DNA of 64,000 nucleotides, taken from assembly GCA_030431975.1 (NCBI GenBank), contig JAUIHP010000013.1:62001-126000 (forward strand), in the 5' to 3' direction. The DNA comes from a bacterium (GTDB lineage Bacteria > Eisenbacteria > RBG-16-71-46 > CAIMUX01). Position numbers and translations under genes: made by a program. Numbering within the stretch: the stretch's first letter is position 1; each line of letters opens with the position of its first letter. Below are positions 46,235 to 54,059 of this stretch, one piece after another. Under the pieces are notes generated by a model. That model was not told the origin of the DNA and searched no databases. It saw only the letters and a list, made by a program, of their open reading frames with translations.

Positions 46235-47242
46235 TCAGAAGAGCAGTGAGTACCCCACGAGAATATTGTAGTCGGCGAACGCGGCGCTTACCGCGCTGGT
46301 CCGACCATCCAGATCCTCATCGAGACTCTTGTGGCGCACCCGACGGATCGTGAGAGGCACCGACAGATTCCATTGTGAGTTCCACTTCGCGAAGCTCAGT
46401 CCCGGCTCAACGGCCAGCGTATAGCCCGGGCGACGGAACCCTTCGCTGCCACCGAACAGATCGTGCACGGGCTGGCCTTCTATCCGCAGCCCCAAAGTCG
46501 TCGCCAATCCGGCGATTCCGAAAGGCCGGGGAACCGCGCCACCCAAACGCGCGAGGTAGTAGTCCGGAACCGAGGTTCGATCGTTGGGAACGTAGGGCCC
46601 CGAACCGAACTCCTGATTGTTCATGTCATTGCTTTCGCGCGGGTTGGCCAGGTACGTCGCCTCTGCGTACAGCGACAGGCTCTCTTCCACGACTTTGAAT
46701 CCGTCGAACCCGAAGACCAGACCGAATCCACCGTCGCCGGGTTGAATCGCCACGTCGGCGTTCGTGCTTGTCATTTCGACCATCGGTTCGTCGGACGTAC
46801 CCAAGTTCACCAGCCGGTCACTCCGGGCCTTGTAGTCGCCCGTGGGAAGCTTGAATCCGAACGCCAACCGGTAGTTCCCCGTCGTGTGGGACTCCGGCTC
46901 GAACATCCACCGGCGATAGGTCAGGGCAATGTCACCGAGGCCACTCGTGTTGCTGACGCTACGCGCGCCCGGCTGCACTCTGAACCTGCGGTTGAACTCG
47001 CCGTCGATGAAAGGAATGCTGAGAGACAAGGAACTCTTCAGGCTGAGTTGACGCGTAACCGACAGATCGAACGTGTTCAGCGTGACGTGAGGTCCGGGTG
47101 GGATGTTTTCGATGTTGTTGTCCCTGAAGTGCCGCTCGGCATGCAGATACCGGTAGACCAGGGAAACCTGAGTATCGTTCTTTTGGAGATAGGGGCCGCC
47201 TTCGCTGGTGCCAGACACGGGCACACTGAGTCGAGTGACCAT
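46235..47242 (-). CDS. Outer-membrane beta-barrel protein (mature part; signal peptide cut off by TGA)
   Basis: A 335-residue frame encoding amphipathic strands of an outer-membrane barrel: VSLVYRYLHAERHF, FDLSVTRQLSLKSSLSLSIPF, GDIALTYRRWMFEP, YRLAFGFKLPTGDYKA and a final strand ending in Phe (YNILVGYSLLF). The KLPTGDY element is typical of transporter-like barrels of the MetA-pathway/phenol-degradation meta type. The frame begins at ATG 47242, immediately after an in-frame TGA that separates it from a good signal peptide encoded just upstream. As written, the barrel lacks a signal and could not be exported, so the gene is probably inactivated or the stop is a base error. Confidence 0.75.
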   Translation of the reverse strand: MVTRLSVPVSGTSEGGPYLQKNDTQVSLVYRYLHAERHFRDNNIENIPPGPHVTLNTFDLSVTRQLSLKSSLSLSIPFIDGEFNRRFRVQPGARSVSNTSGLGDIALTYRRWMFEPESHTTGNYRLAFGFKLPTGDYKARSDRLVNLGTSDEPMVEMTSTNADVAIQPGDGGFGLVFGFDGFKVVEESLSLYAEATYLANPRESNDMNNQEFGSGPYVPNDRTSVPDYYLARLGGAVPRPFGIAGLATTLGLRIEGQPVHDLFGGSEGFRRPGYTLAVEPGLSFAKWNSQWNLSVPLTIRRVRHKSLDEDLDGRTSAVSAAFADYNILVGYSLLF

Positions 47243-47332
47243 TCACCCCTGGCCGGATGCCACCTGACTGTTCGCAAGAACGGCAACGATCGCAAGAAAT
47301 GAGAGGGAAACGAATCTCTTCGCTAGTGACAT
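47243..47332 (-). pseudogene. Signal-peptide fragment of the barrel gene, ended by in-frame TGA
   Basis: ATG at 47332 has AGGAG eight bases upstream and encodes MSLAKRFVSLSFLAIVAVL plus ANSQVASGQG, a textbook signal peptide, then TGA. The next codon in the same frame is the ATG of the barrel. CGA or TGG in place of TGA would restore one 364-residue protein. Other genes in the window end in TGA, so recoding is unlikely. Confidence 0.75.
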
Positions 47333-47659
47333 GACGGGTCTCCTGTCCAGGGTGATCTTGACTGCATGCTCACCTTCGCAAGTCAAGAAGCGTGCCTGCG
47401 TCACCCATCGTGGAAAGACACTGGGAAACCCGATGCGCATCAAGGAGTAGCGATGATCTCGACCGAACCCGAGGCCGCAAAGGAGACACACCAACTTCGT
47501 GGATTCTATGAAGTCGGTCGCCGCTTCGTTTCCCGCGAGAAGTGACACATCTGGAGCGATACCCGTGTCCGCCACCGCCTTGCAGCACTCACAGGCGCGT
47601 CAGTCTGGACCCACGGCTCATCTCGAACGGATCACCCGCATCATAGAGATTACGAAGTC
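47333..47659. other. Intergenic stretch (327 bases) without a gene
   Basis: Between the end of the DUF2339 gene and the start of the barrel gene, both on the minus strand. It should hold the barrel promoter. Open frames here show no export signal or ribosome site of their own. I see no strong hairpin. Confidence 0.5.
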
Positions 47660-50521
47660 TTATCGTCGTTCCAACTCACGCTGCTCTGGATCGACACCCT
47701 GAGTCGGAAAGACATACCTCTGGTAGATGAAGCCGATTCCGACAAGCGCCAATCCCAACCCAACAAAGGACGCCACACGATAGAGCCCCTCGAGCTCTGC
47801 CATGTCGAAGAGGAAGAGCTTGGCCACCGTCAAGAGAATCATGGCCAAGGACGCATATCGCAGGCGGATCGACTTGAGTCGAAGCCCCATCGCGAGCAGC
47901 ACGCCCGCGTAGATCAGCCACACGACCGAGTATGCGTACCACTCTCCGGTCGAAGTGAACCCCGAATCGAGATTCTCACCCTGAAAGGCGTGGCGTACCT
48001 CGAGGGAGAGATAGACCAACATCAATACGTGGCCGGCAACCACTGCAGCCCGGGAAGCCGCGCGGTGCGCTCTCCACTCCCGGAAGAACAGGAACGCGAA
48101 CACCGCAGGGATCCCGTACGCAAGCAACAGAAGATCGAACGGAAGTGGCCCGATCCGGGGAGTCTCCCGAAAGAGAGGATTGAAGGCGAGAACCTGCAAC
48201 AGAAACACTTGTGCAGCCGCAAGAACGACCAGGACCTTCCAACCCCACTTGATGACGAGACGGCTCGAATGCTCGGCCCGTTTCTGCAGCCCGTAGGCGA
48301 CCACCAACCACACGATGGAGTGCACAGCCTGTTCCAACAGTTCATAGTGCGGGCTGTTGATCTCTCCTGCGATGAGAACGCGAATGAGCATCGAGAAGAG
48401 TACGACCACGAAGGCAAGAGCCCCGGTCTCGAGCAGGATGACCAACGAATCGTCGCGATCGCGCCGGAACCGAAGTGCCGCCCAGAAGAACGCTGCGGCG
48501 GGCACTCCGTAGCCGTAGATGATCCAGCCCGTCGACGCCATGCTGGTTGCCGAGTATTCCAGAACATTCGGATTCAGAATCAGTCGAACGAGCACCGCGG
48601 ACGCGACCATCCAGGCCACGACTCGAAGCGAGCGAATCCGGAGCCCTGTCCCCAAGCTCGCGAGCACAGGGAGCTGCATTGAGAGAGCAACAGTAAGCCA
48701 AGCCTCCCGCAACCCCATCGTCAGCGCGAGCGTCACGGCGGCCGAAGTCGCAGCCGCATACAGTCCGAAAGCAAGGTTGGTCCCCGGCTTCTCGCGATCC
48801 CGCGCCAAACGAAGGGCGGCGAGGAACATGGGAAGTGCGAGTACCAGGCCGAACACTCCCCACCCAAGACTCTGCTCGAAGCTTCGGAGACGCTCGAAAG
48901 CCGTCGCAAGAAGAAGAATGGGAAGGGCGGCGGAGGTTCCAGCCCAAAGGAGATTGCGCCGCTTCTCTGATAGCGAAACGAATCCCCCAATGCCGAAGGC
49001 GATTGCAAACGCGAGGGCGGTCCACAGGTACCTCTGATGGACCTCCGGCAGAAGAGAACCCAATGCGGCCCGAAAGTCGCCGCGATGTGACTGTTCTATC
49101 GTCTCGGCCAACGTGAGTCCGGGATCGATCGGCCAGAGGAGGAACGACAGAAGTACAGAACCGGCGGCAACAGGAAACAGCAGTTCAAAGGACGTGACAC
49201 GGCGGGCCGCGACGAAGAGCACCGCGGACATCAGACCGAGAAGCAGCACCGAGGCCGGACCGTAGTCGTTGGCGTTGGCGACTCCGACAGCAAGAAGCAT
49301 GCTGATCACAGCGGTCGCAGCAGCTACCGAGCGCTCATTGAAGATGTCCCCCAGATCAACTTGTTCCTGTCTGGCTTCCTCGGACGCTGCGGATCGAACG
49401 ACTTCGGCGATAGGTCGAGGCAGAAGGGTGAGGGCCAGTCCGGTGAGGAGTGCGAGGAAACTTCCGACCGGAATGACATCGGTTGCGGGGAGACTCCCTT
49501 CGGATATGACCTTCAGCACCCAGATCACTGCGCAAGCGAGGTTGGCCCATCCCATCCACCACCAACGGCGTGAACGAAGGGTCAACATCGCTCCCGCGTA
49601 GAGCGCAAACAAGTAGCCGAAGAGCCTCCAGGCGGACGGATCCTGACCGGAGATCAGAAGCGGTGTGAGGTAGCCGCCCAACATACCGAGGAGAGCCACG
49701 AACCAACCCTGTAACAAGGACAGCGCGAGCCCGGTCAATGAGAGACCCGCGAGAATGGCAAACGCCACGTGGGATGGAATGAGATCGTGTAGAGCGAAAG
49801 AGGCGTAGACACTCGCAAAACTCACGAACAACCCCGCGGCCGTGAGCGCCTGTGGAACCTGATTGGGACGCACAGCCGCGATCGCCAACTCAGCCGGCCG
49901 TCTTCGCAGCCACTCTCCCACGAGAACGAGAGCCAGTCCGTACGTGAAGCCGGCCGCCGTTCGTACGGCCGGGTTGAGGGAGTCCCGATCCATGGCGTAC
50001 TTGACGAGGAACACGCCACCGAGAGCCATGGCGATCGCTCCCAACCAGACCAGCCAGTGTGAGGTCAGTCTCTCTTCGAAGCTGCTTTGATTGCCAGGTC
50101 GAACCTTCGACTCATGATCGAATGTTGACGGGCCCTTTTCCGCCGGTTCGGTTGTTCCCGGTTCGGTTGTTCCCGGTTCGGTTGCTTCCGGATCGGTTGT
50201 TTCCGGATCGGTCGGCCGTGTTTCCGTCGGGAGCATCGGGTCCGGTTGCGGCGCCGGACTCGCAGGTGGCGATTTCGGTTGGCGAAGAACGGAAAAAGGT
50301 GACGTCGGAAGGGGCTCGCTCTCGGCGACGTCTCGGGCCAGCTCGGCTTCGAGTCCGTCGGTGGTGGGTCGTTGGGAGTGATCGCCCAGTTCCAGAGCAG
50401 TCAGTCGTTCGCTCAGCCGCCGGTTCTCCGATCGTAGATCGCTGACCCGGACGGCGTTTGCAATCGCAAGGATCGGAAGGCCGACCCCATAGAACACGAC
50501 GGCCAGCACGAGAAGCTCCAT
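47660..50521 (-). CDS. DUF2339 polytopic membrane protein
   Basis: A 953-residue membrane protein of the DUF2339 family, whose function is unknown. ATG at 50521 opens an N-terminal membrane helix (MELLVLAVVFYGVGLPILAIANAV) followed by a short coiled-coil segment (VSDLRSENRRLSERLTALE). A polar Pro/Thr/Glu-rich region (about 60-150) with a TEPGTTEPG tandem repeat then leads to roughly 25 hydrophobic segments, the first being the signature WLVWLGAIAMALGGVFLVKYA. VKYAMDR and FxLLKxxxxD-like elements near the end (LTVAKLFLFDMAELEGLYRVASF) match the family. It stands alone between the barrel and the dockerin-like gene. Confidence 0.9.
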   Translation of the reverse strand: MELLVLAVVFYGVGLPILAIANAVRVSDLRSENRRLSERLTALELGDHSQRPTTDGLEAELARDVAESEPLPTSPFSVLRQPKSPPASPAPQPDPMLPTETRPTDPETTDPEATEPGTTEPGTTEPAEKGPSTFDHESKVRPGNQSSFEERLTSHWLVWLGAIAMALGGVFLVKYAMDRDSLNPAVRTAAGFTYGLALVLVGEWLRRRPAELAIAAVRPNQVPQALTAAGLFVSFASVYASFALHDLIPSHVAFAILAGLSLTGLALSLLQGWFVALLGMLGGYLTPLLISGQDPSAWRLFGYLFALYAGAMLTLRSRRWWWMGWANLACAVIWVLKVISEGSLPATDVIPVGSFLALLTGLALTLLPRPIAEVVRSAASEEARQEQVDLGDIFNERSVAAATAVISMLLAVGVANANDYGPASVLLLGLMSAVLFVAARRVTSFELLFPVAAGSVLLSFLLWPIDPGLTLAETIEQSHRGDFRAALGSLLPEVHQRYLWTALAFAIAFGIGGFVSLSEKRRNLLWAGTSAALPILLLATAFERLRSFEQSLGWGVFGLVLALPMFLAALRLARDREKPGTNLAFGLYAAATSAAVTLALTMGLREAWLTVALSMQLPVLASLGTGLRIRSLRVVAWMVASAVLVRLILNPNVLEYSATSMASTGWIIYGYGVPAAAFFWAALRFRRDRDDSLVILLETGALAFVVVLFSMLIRVLIAGEINSPHYELLEQAVHSIVWLVVAYGLQKRAEHSSRLVIKWGWKVLVVLAAAQVFLLQVLAFNPLFRETPRIGPLPFDLLLLAYGIPAVFAFLFFREWRAHRAASRAAVVAGHVLMLVYLSLEVRHAFQGENLDSGFTSTGEWYAYSVVWLIYAGVLLAMGLRLKSIRLRYASLAMILLTVAKLFLFDMAELEGLYRVASFVGLGLALVGIGFIYQRYVFPTQGVDPEQRELERR

Positions 50522-50749
50522 ACCCAAGCCCCCTATCGTTCGGTCCCCTCTCTGCACCCGAAAGTCCGAGTCGGGCCTGTCGGCACGAACACATGGCGCG
50601 GCAATCGTGACCGCTGCGCCATGTTCGTTCAGACAGGCCCGTCGGCATCCGTGCAGGGAAAGTATCGGAACCGTTCCGCGATCCGGAAAGGATCGCGGTA
50701 ACGGGAGGTTTGGTTTTCTGTCACCTCGCCACGATCGCTGGAGCCGAGA

Positions 50750-51496
50750 TCAGGGACAGTGGTTTCCGTCGACGAATCCCGGAGCGAACAGAATCAGGTC
50801 TTTGAGACTCGCCATACCATCATCGTCGTAGTCGTGGCACTTGGTGGAACTTGTTCCGAGGAACTCTGCTGAGAACTCGACAAGGTCGGCCAAGTCAACG
50901 ACTCCGTTGGCGTCCCCATCCGACGAGCGGACGTGGTCGTAGGATCGAATGACCACGCCGTTCGCCTTGATCAAACCAGCAAGCGGCACGTCGTAGACGC
51001 AGCCTCCCCCGCCGAGTGATAGGGTGACTGCACCTTCGCTGTTCGTCGTTCCGAAGAGCACCGCCGTGGGGCAAGCCGAGTTGCTTGGCGTAAGCACGAC
51101 TTCCACGCCGGCGGAGGGGACAACGTCGTCGCAACTGTTCCGGACCGTTACAGTAATGACGGAGGCTGAGATCGGAGTCGGCAGTATCGGCGCCATGAAC
51201 AGTCCGTTCATCGCGTCTGACGGAGTGACCTCGCTCGCCGACGGCACCGGGACGTCCGCCGGAACGGGACAGTCGTTGCACGAAGTTCCGACGCCCAGAA
51301 AGAAACCTTCCAGCGCCGTACACTCGGCTTCCGTAAGGATTTGACAGTCGTACGGGCAAAGTAGACAGCAAGCCCCGGTATCTCCCGCAAAGGCTCGCGA
51401 GCCGGATACCAGGAACAGCAGCAGCGGGATGCAGACCTCCAGGAGAGAGGCCGCGAGTGTTCGTTTCTGAGACTGGATGCTCGAGTGGGCAAGCAT
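50750..51496 (-). CDS. Secreted protein with dockerin-like calcium-binding repeats
   Basis: A 248-residue protein. ATG at 51496 is favoured by AGGTGAG just upstream (GTG at 51505 is possible). Signal core LLEVCIPLLLFLVSGSRAFA. A Cys-rich module follows (DTGACCLLCPYDCQILTEAEC), then an Ig-like domain (about 95-185: SASVITVTVRNSCDDVVPSAGVEV). The C-terminus has two dockerin-type EF-hand loops: DGDANGVVDLADLVEF and YDDDGMASLKDLILFAP. In these phyla such ends are common on exported proteins. No cohesin partner is visible here, so a scaffold role is only a possibility. Confidence 0.82.
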   Translation of the reverse strand: MLAHSSIQSQKRTLAASLLEVCIPLLLFLVSGSRAFAGDTGACCLLCPYDCQILTEAECTALEGFFLGVGTSCNDCPVPADVPVPSASEVTPSDAMNGLFMAPILPTPISASVITVTVRNSCDDVVPSAGVEVVLTPSNSACPTAVLFGTTNSEGAVTLSLGGGGCVYDVPLAGLIKANGVVIRSYDHVRSSDGDANGVVDLADLVEFSAEFLGTSSTKCHDYDDDGMASLKDLILFAPGFVDGNHCP

Positions 51497-51605
51497 GGAT
51501 CTCACCTTTCATTGGTTCGAGCCCGGCACGACCGTCGTCCGCGTGGGACGAACGTACTTAGTCAGGCCGGGACAGTGAATGAACCCCGTGTGAAGGTACC
51601 TCAAT

Positions 51606-52562
51606 TCACTGACACGGAACACATGGACGGCGCCCTCGACGGCTCCCGAAACCCAGGGCGCCGTAGCCTTCTACTTCATCGGAAACGGCAGGCACGGAGT
51701 CATCTGCGAAACTGGCCGTTCCTTGCGTGGGATGATCCGCGATTTCGAACGCGGCTCCGTCGTACGCGTACAAGGCAAACCAGGCCACCGGAAACGCATT
51801 CCGCTCGTCGGGCGGATCAAAGACCAGGGAAGTGCCGGACCCAGACCCCGGCCAGTCCGGCGTACTCAGTTCGAACACCCCACAACTGCCGTAGTCGGGG
51901 ATCTCGAGGTTGTGAACGACTCCGAAAGTGAGGCCGGACACCGCGGGATCTGCCCATTCCGGAAAGACGGCAATGACAACCGCGACATGGAGGCCAACCT
52001 CCACGTCTGGAACGTCGGAGACCACATCTGCACAGGACTGCACCGAAAGGTTGTCGCAGAAGTCGGGGGCACGCGTTTGGTCCAGTTCAGCCGCGTGGTG
52101 TACGACGAGTACGCCTCCTTCATTGAGAGCTCTTCCGCGGTCGTTTCGGCGTCGGCTGTCTTCCGGGTGTCTGCCGTCTTCCAGGCGGCGAACCTGCCCT
52201 GAGCGTCCATCACTTTCGAGGCTTCGGTTGCCGACAGCCGCGGGGGAACAGGAAACGTCATCTCCCCAGTAGTTGCCGCCACGTGTGCCGCAGCTGACCC
52301 AGGAAAGCACCGAGCAAACGCCATCCACACAACACGCCCCAACTACACAGGGAAGGGGATCACATGCAGTGTCGTCTCCGTAGTAGACGCCACCGTCCTC
52401 GTCGCATTCGGTGACAGACTGAACTTCGCAAGCGGCATCCAGACAACACGCACCTGTCGGAGTGTTCGGCGACTTCGGATCGTCGTCGGAACAGGCGCAG
52501 AGAGAAAAGGCCACGGCAAGTACGAGACACAGAGCCGTTCGGGAAGACTGAAGATGAAACAA
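51606..52562 (-). CDS. Lipoprotein with two Cys-rich GACC modules
   Basis: A 318-residue protein. TTG at 52562 is chosen because AAGGA lies eight bases upstream and it opens a lipoprotein signal (MFHLQSSRTALCLVLAVAFSLCAC) with lipobox LCAC. An upstream in-frame extension containing a Glu-Pro tract is rejected. Two modules follow: GACCLDAACEVQSVTECDEDGG and GACCVDGVCSVLSWVSCGTRGG. A low-complexity polar linker (about 110-165) precedes a beta domain beginning NEGGVLVVHH and containing CGVFELSTPDWPGSGSGT. The linker reads equally well in another frame, but the domains on both sides share one frame, so I do not call a frameshift. Function unknown; envelope-anchored. Confidence 0.72.
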   Translation of the reverse strand: MFHLQSSRTALCLVLAVAFSLCACSDDDPKSPNTPTGACCLDAACEVQSVTECDEDGGVYYGDDTACDPLPCVVGACCVDGVCSVLSWVSCGTRGGNYWGDDVSCSPAAVGNRSLESDGRSGQVRRLEDGRHPEDSRRRNDRGRALNEGGVLVVHHAAELDQTRAPDFCDNLSVQSCADVVSDVPDVEVGLHVAVVIAVFPEWADPAVSGLTFGVVHNLEIPDYGSCGVFELSTPDWPGSGSGTSLVFDPPDERNAFPVAWFALYAYDGAAFEIADHPTQGTASFADDSVPAVSDEVEGYGALGFGSRRGRRPCVPCQ

Positions 52563-52640
52563 GCGCAGAGTCCTTCGGAGAGGGAAGGTTCCGTTCAGTG
52601 TAGTCCAGGCTTGCGCGGTTGCCAAATCCGGAACGGTCTT

Positions 52641-52671
52641 CGGTTCCGGTTCCGGTTCCGGTTCCGGTTCC
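52641..52671. repeat. Hexanucleotide GGTTCC repeat between divergent genes
   Basis: About five tandem GGTTCC units lie about 80 bases upstream of the lipoprotein start and about 180 bases upstream of the LuxR regulator. With the chosen TTG start the tract is not translated, so length changes would alter promoter or leader spacing. Confidence 0.7.
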
Positions 52672-52852
52672 CGACAAGGCAGTTTCAGAGGGGACCGACG
52701 GTCGGATTCAAAGGCGCAAAGAGCGCGTTGACGAAAGCGGGCTCGAACGGCTGTAATTGAGACAACGCAGTGGGGCCGCATCCTGCAACCTGACAGGTTC
52801 GTCATCTTCCGGGGCCGACAAGGACCGGACGACCGGCTGCCTGGGAGTACCC

Positions 52853-53485
52853 ATGGAATCGAAACCCCGCGTCTTTCTTGCTGACGATCACACCATACTC
52901 CTCGACGCCTTTCGGACCCTCCTAGCCTCGTCCTGCGATGTCGTGGGCACCGCCACCACCGGACGCGAACTGCTCGACCTGGCGCCGGAGTTGAAACCGG
53001 ATCTCATCATCACTGACATCGCCATGCCCGGCCTCAACGGCATCGATGCTGCCCGGCAGATTCGATCCCGACTTCCGGACGTCAAGATTCTGTTTCTCAC
53101 ACAGAACGACGATCCGGACATCGCCGCCACAGCCATGGAGGACGGCGCCTCCGGATTCCTCCTCAAAGAATGTGCGGGAACGGAGCTTCTCACAGCTATA
53201 GATGCCGCCCTCCGGGGCCGAACCTACCTCACCCCGATTCTGGCAGGCGCCGTGCTCGATTCGTCCCGGCGAAGAAAGGCCGATCGACCGAAGCTCACCG
53301 ACCGGCAGCGGGAAGTCCTGCAGCTGGTGGCCGAAGGCCACTCCATGACGAAAATCGCGGACGACCTCTGCATCACCGCGCGCACCGTCGCCCATCACAA
53401 GTACAAGATCATGGAAATGCTGGGTGCAGAAAACACGGCGGATCTGGTTCGACACGCCATTCGGGAAGGGCTGATTTCAGGGTAG
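52853..53485 (+). CDS. NarL/LuxR-type response regulator
   Basis: A 210-residue response regulator. ATG at 52853 follows GGGAG; an upstream frame from 52757 is rejected. The receiver domain (about 5-120) has the acidic pair in FLADDH, the phosphoacceptor Asp in LIITDIAMPGLNG, Thr in LFLTQND and Lys in GFLLKE. The C-terminal LuxR helix-turn-helix is LTDRQREVLQLVAEGHSMTKIADDLCITARTVAHHKYKIMEML. It probably pairs with the histidine kinase at 54060. Palindromic CTGTCA-N4-TGACAG sites at 53551, 57243 and 57388 are good candidates for its operators, because NarL-type regulators bind inverted half-sites; this is inference. Confidence 0.93.
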   Translation: MESKPRVFLADDHTILLDAFRTLLASSCDVVGTATTGRELLDLAPELKPDLIITDIAMPGLNGIDAARQIRSRLPDVKILFLTQNDDPDIAATAMEDGASGFLLKECAGTELLTAIDAALRGRTYLTPILAGAVLDSSRRRKADRPKLTDRQREVLQLVAEGHSMTKIADDLCITARTVAHHKYKIMEMLGAENTADLVRHAIREGLISG

Positions 53486-53487
53486 GA

Positions 53488-53502
53488 AGGCGGCAACCGC
53501 CT
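53488..53502 (+). terminator. Small hairpin after the response regulator
   Basis: AGGCGG (53488-53493) and CCGCCT (53497-53502) flank a 3-base loop just after the stop codon at 53485. No T-run follows. Confidence 0.35.
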
Positions 53503-53550
53503 CCGGCGGCAGACAACACAGCACCGAAGTTCGCGCCCAACATTCTTCAA

Positions 53551-53572
53551 ATACTGTCAAGTCTGACAGTAT
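53551..53572. promoter_or_regulatory. Palindromic operator candidate CTGTCA-N4-TGACAG
   Basis: ATACTGTCA and TGACAGTAT flank AGTC: a perfect 9-bp inverted repeat about 35 bases before the stand-alone receiver gene. The same core recurs at 57245 and 57388. Confidence 0.6.
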
Positions 53573-53605
53573 CTATTCCCGCTAGCGTTGGCTCACAATC
53601 CGACC

Positions 53606-54037
53606 ATGCAGCAAGAAAGACCCCGAATTCTCCTGGCCGACGACCACGAGGCGGTCCGGCAACTCGTCGAACGCATGTTGGGACCCGACTTCGAAGTGGT
53701 CGGATCCGTCTGCGATGGCCAGGCTTTGGTGGACGCAGCAAAGTCCACCGCGTGCGAACTCATCATCGCGGATGTCGACATGCCGAGTCTCAATGGTCTC
53801 GACGCTCTCCAGGTATTGCGCCGGGATCAGATCGATACTCCAGTCCTGATTCTCACCGCTTCGGGAGACCATGACCTCGCCCGCGCGGCACACCGTCGCG
53901 GCGCGGAGGGCTTCGTCATGAAAGAGTCGATGGGACGCGCCCTGATTCCGGCGATACACCGACTCCTCGATGGCGGCACCTACTTCCCCAACCTGGAGGA
54001 CGATGAAGCGGCCGGGAACTCCAGCGCCACTGCATAG
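53606..54037 (+). CDS. Stand-alone receiver-domain protein
   Basis: A 143-residue CheY-like protein with only a receiver domain. The acidic pair is in LLADDHE, the phosphoacceptor Asp in LIIADVDMPSLNG, Thr/Ser in LILTASGD and Lys in GFVMKE, so it should be phosphorylatable. ATG at 53606 is used; TTG at 53588 is possible and neither has a clear ribosome site. It ends with an acidic tail instead of an output domain. It lies between the LuxR regulator and the kinase, 22 bases before the kinase start. It could be a phosphate sink or relay, or act through protein contact. Confidence 0.9.
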   Translation: MQQERPRILLADDHEAVRQLVERMLGPDFEVVGSVCDGQALVDAAKSTACELIIADVDMPSLNGLDALQVLRRDQIDTPVLILTASGDHDLARAAHRRGAEGFVMKESMGRALIPAIHRLLDGGTYFPNLEDDEAAGNSSATA

Positions 54038-54043
54038 GGGCTG

Positions 54044-54052
54044 TGATACGAT
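54044..54052 (+). promoter_or_regulatory. Extended -10 element placing the kinase mRNA start at its GTG
   Basis: TGATACGAT fits the extended -10 pattern. Its -10 hexamer ends eight bases before the GTG at 54060, so transcription would begin at or next to the start codon. The kinase gene has no Shine-Dalgarno, consistent with a leaderless message. Confidence 0.4.
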
Positions 54053-54059
54053 CGCCCCC

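Noticed and set aside
47243-47245. Recoding of the in-frame TGA (selenocysteine or alternative code)
   Set aside because: Other genes in the window end in TGA, no SECIS-like hairpin is obvious, and a barrel after a signal peptide has no need of such a residue.
51990-52260. Possible frameshift in the lipoprotein linker
   Set aside because: An alternative frame has good codon use here, but the modules before and after share one frame, so no shift is needed.
52563-52805. N-terminal extension of the lipoprotein with a Glu-Pro repeat
   Set aside because: It would bury the lipoprotein signal about 80 residues inside the chain, and a TTG with an AAGGA site at the right distance explains the start better.
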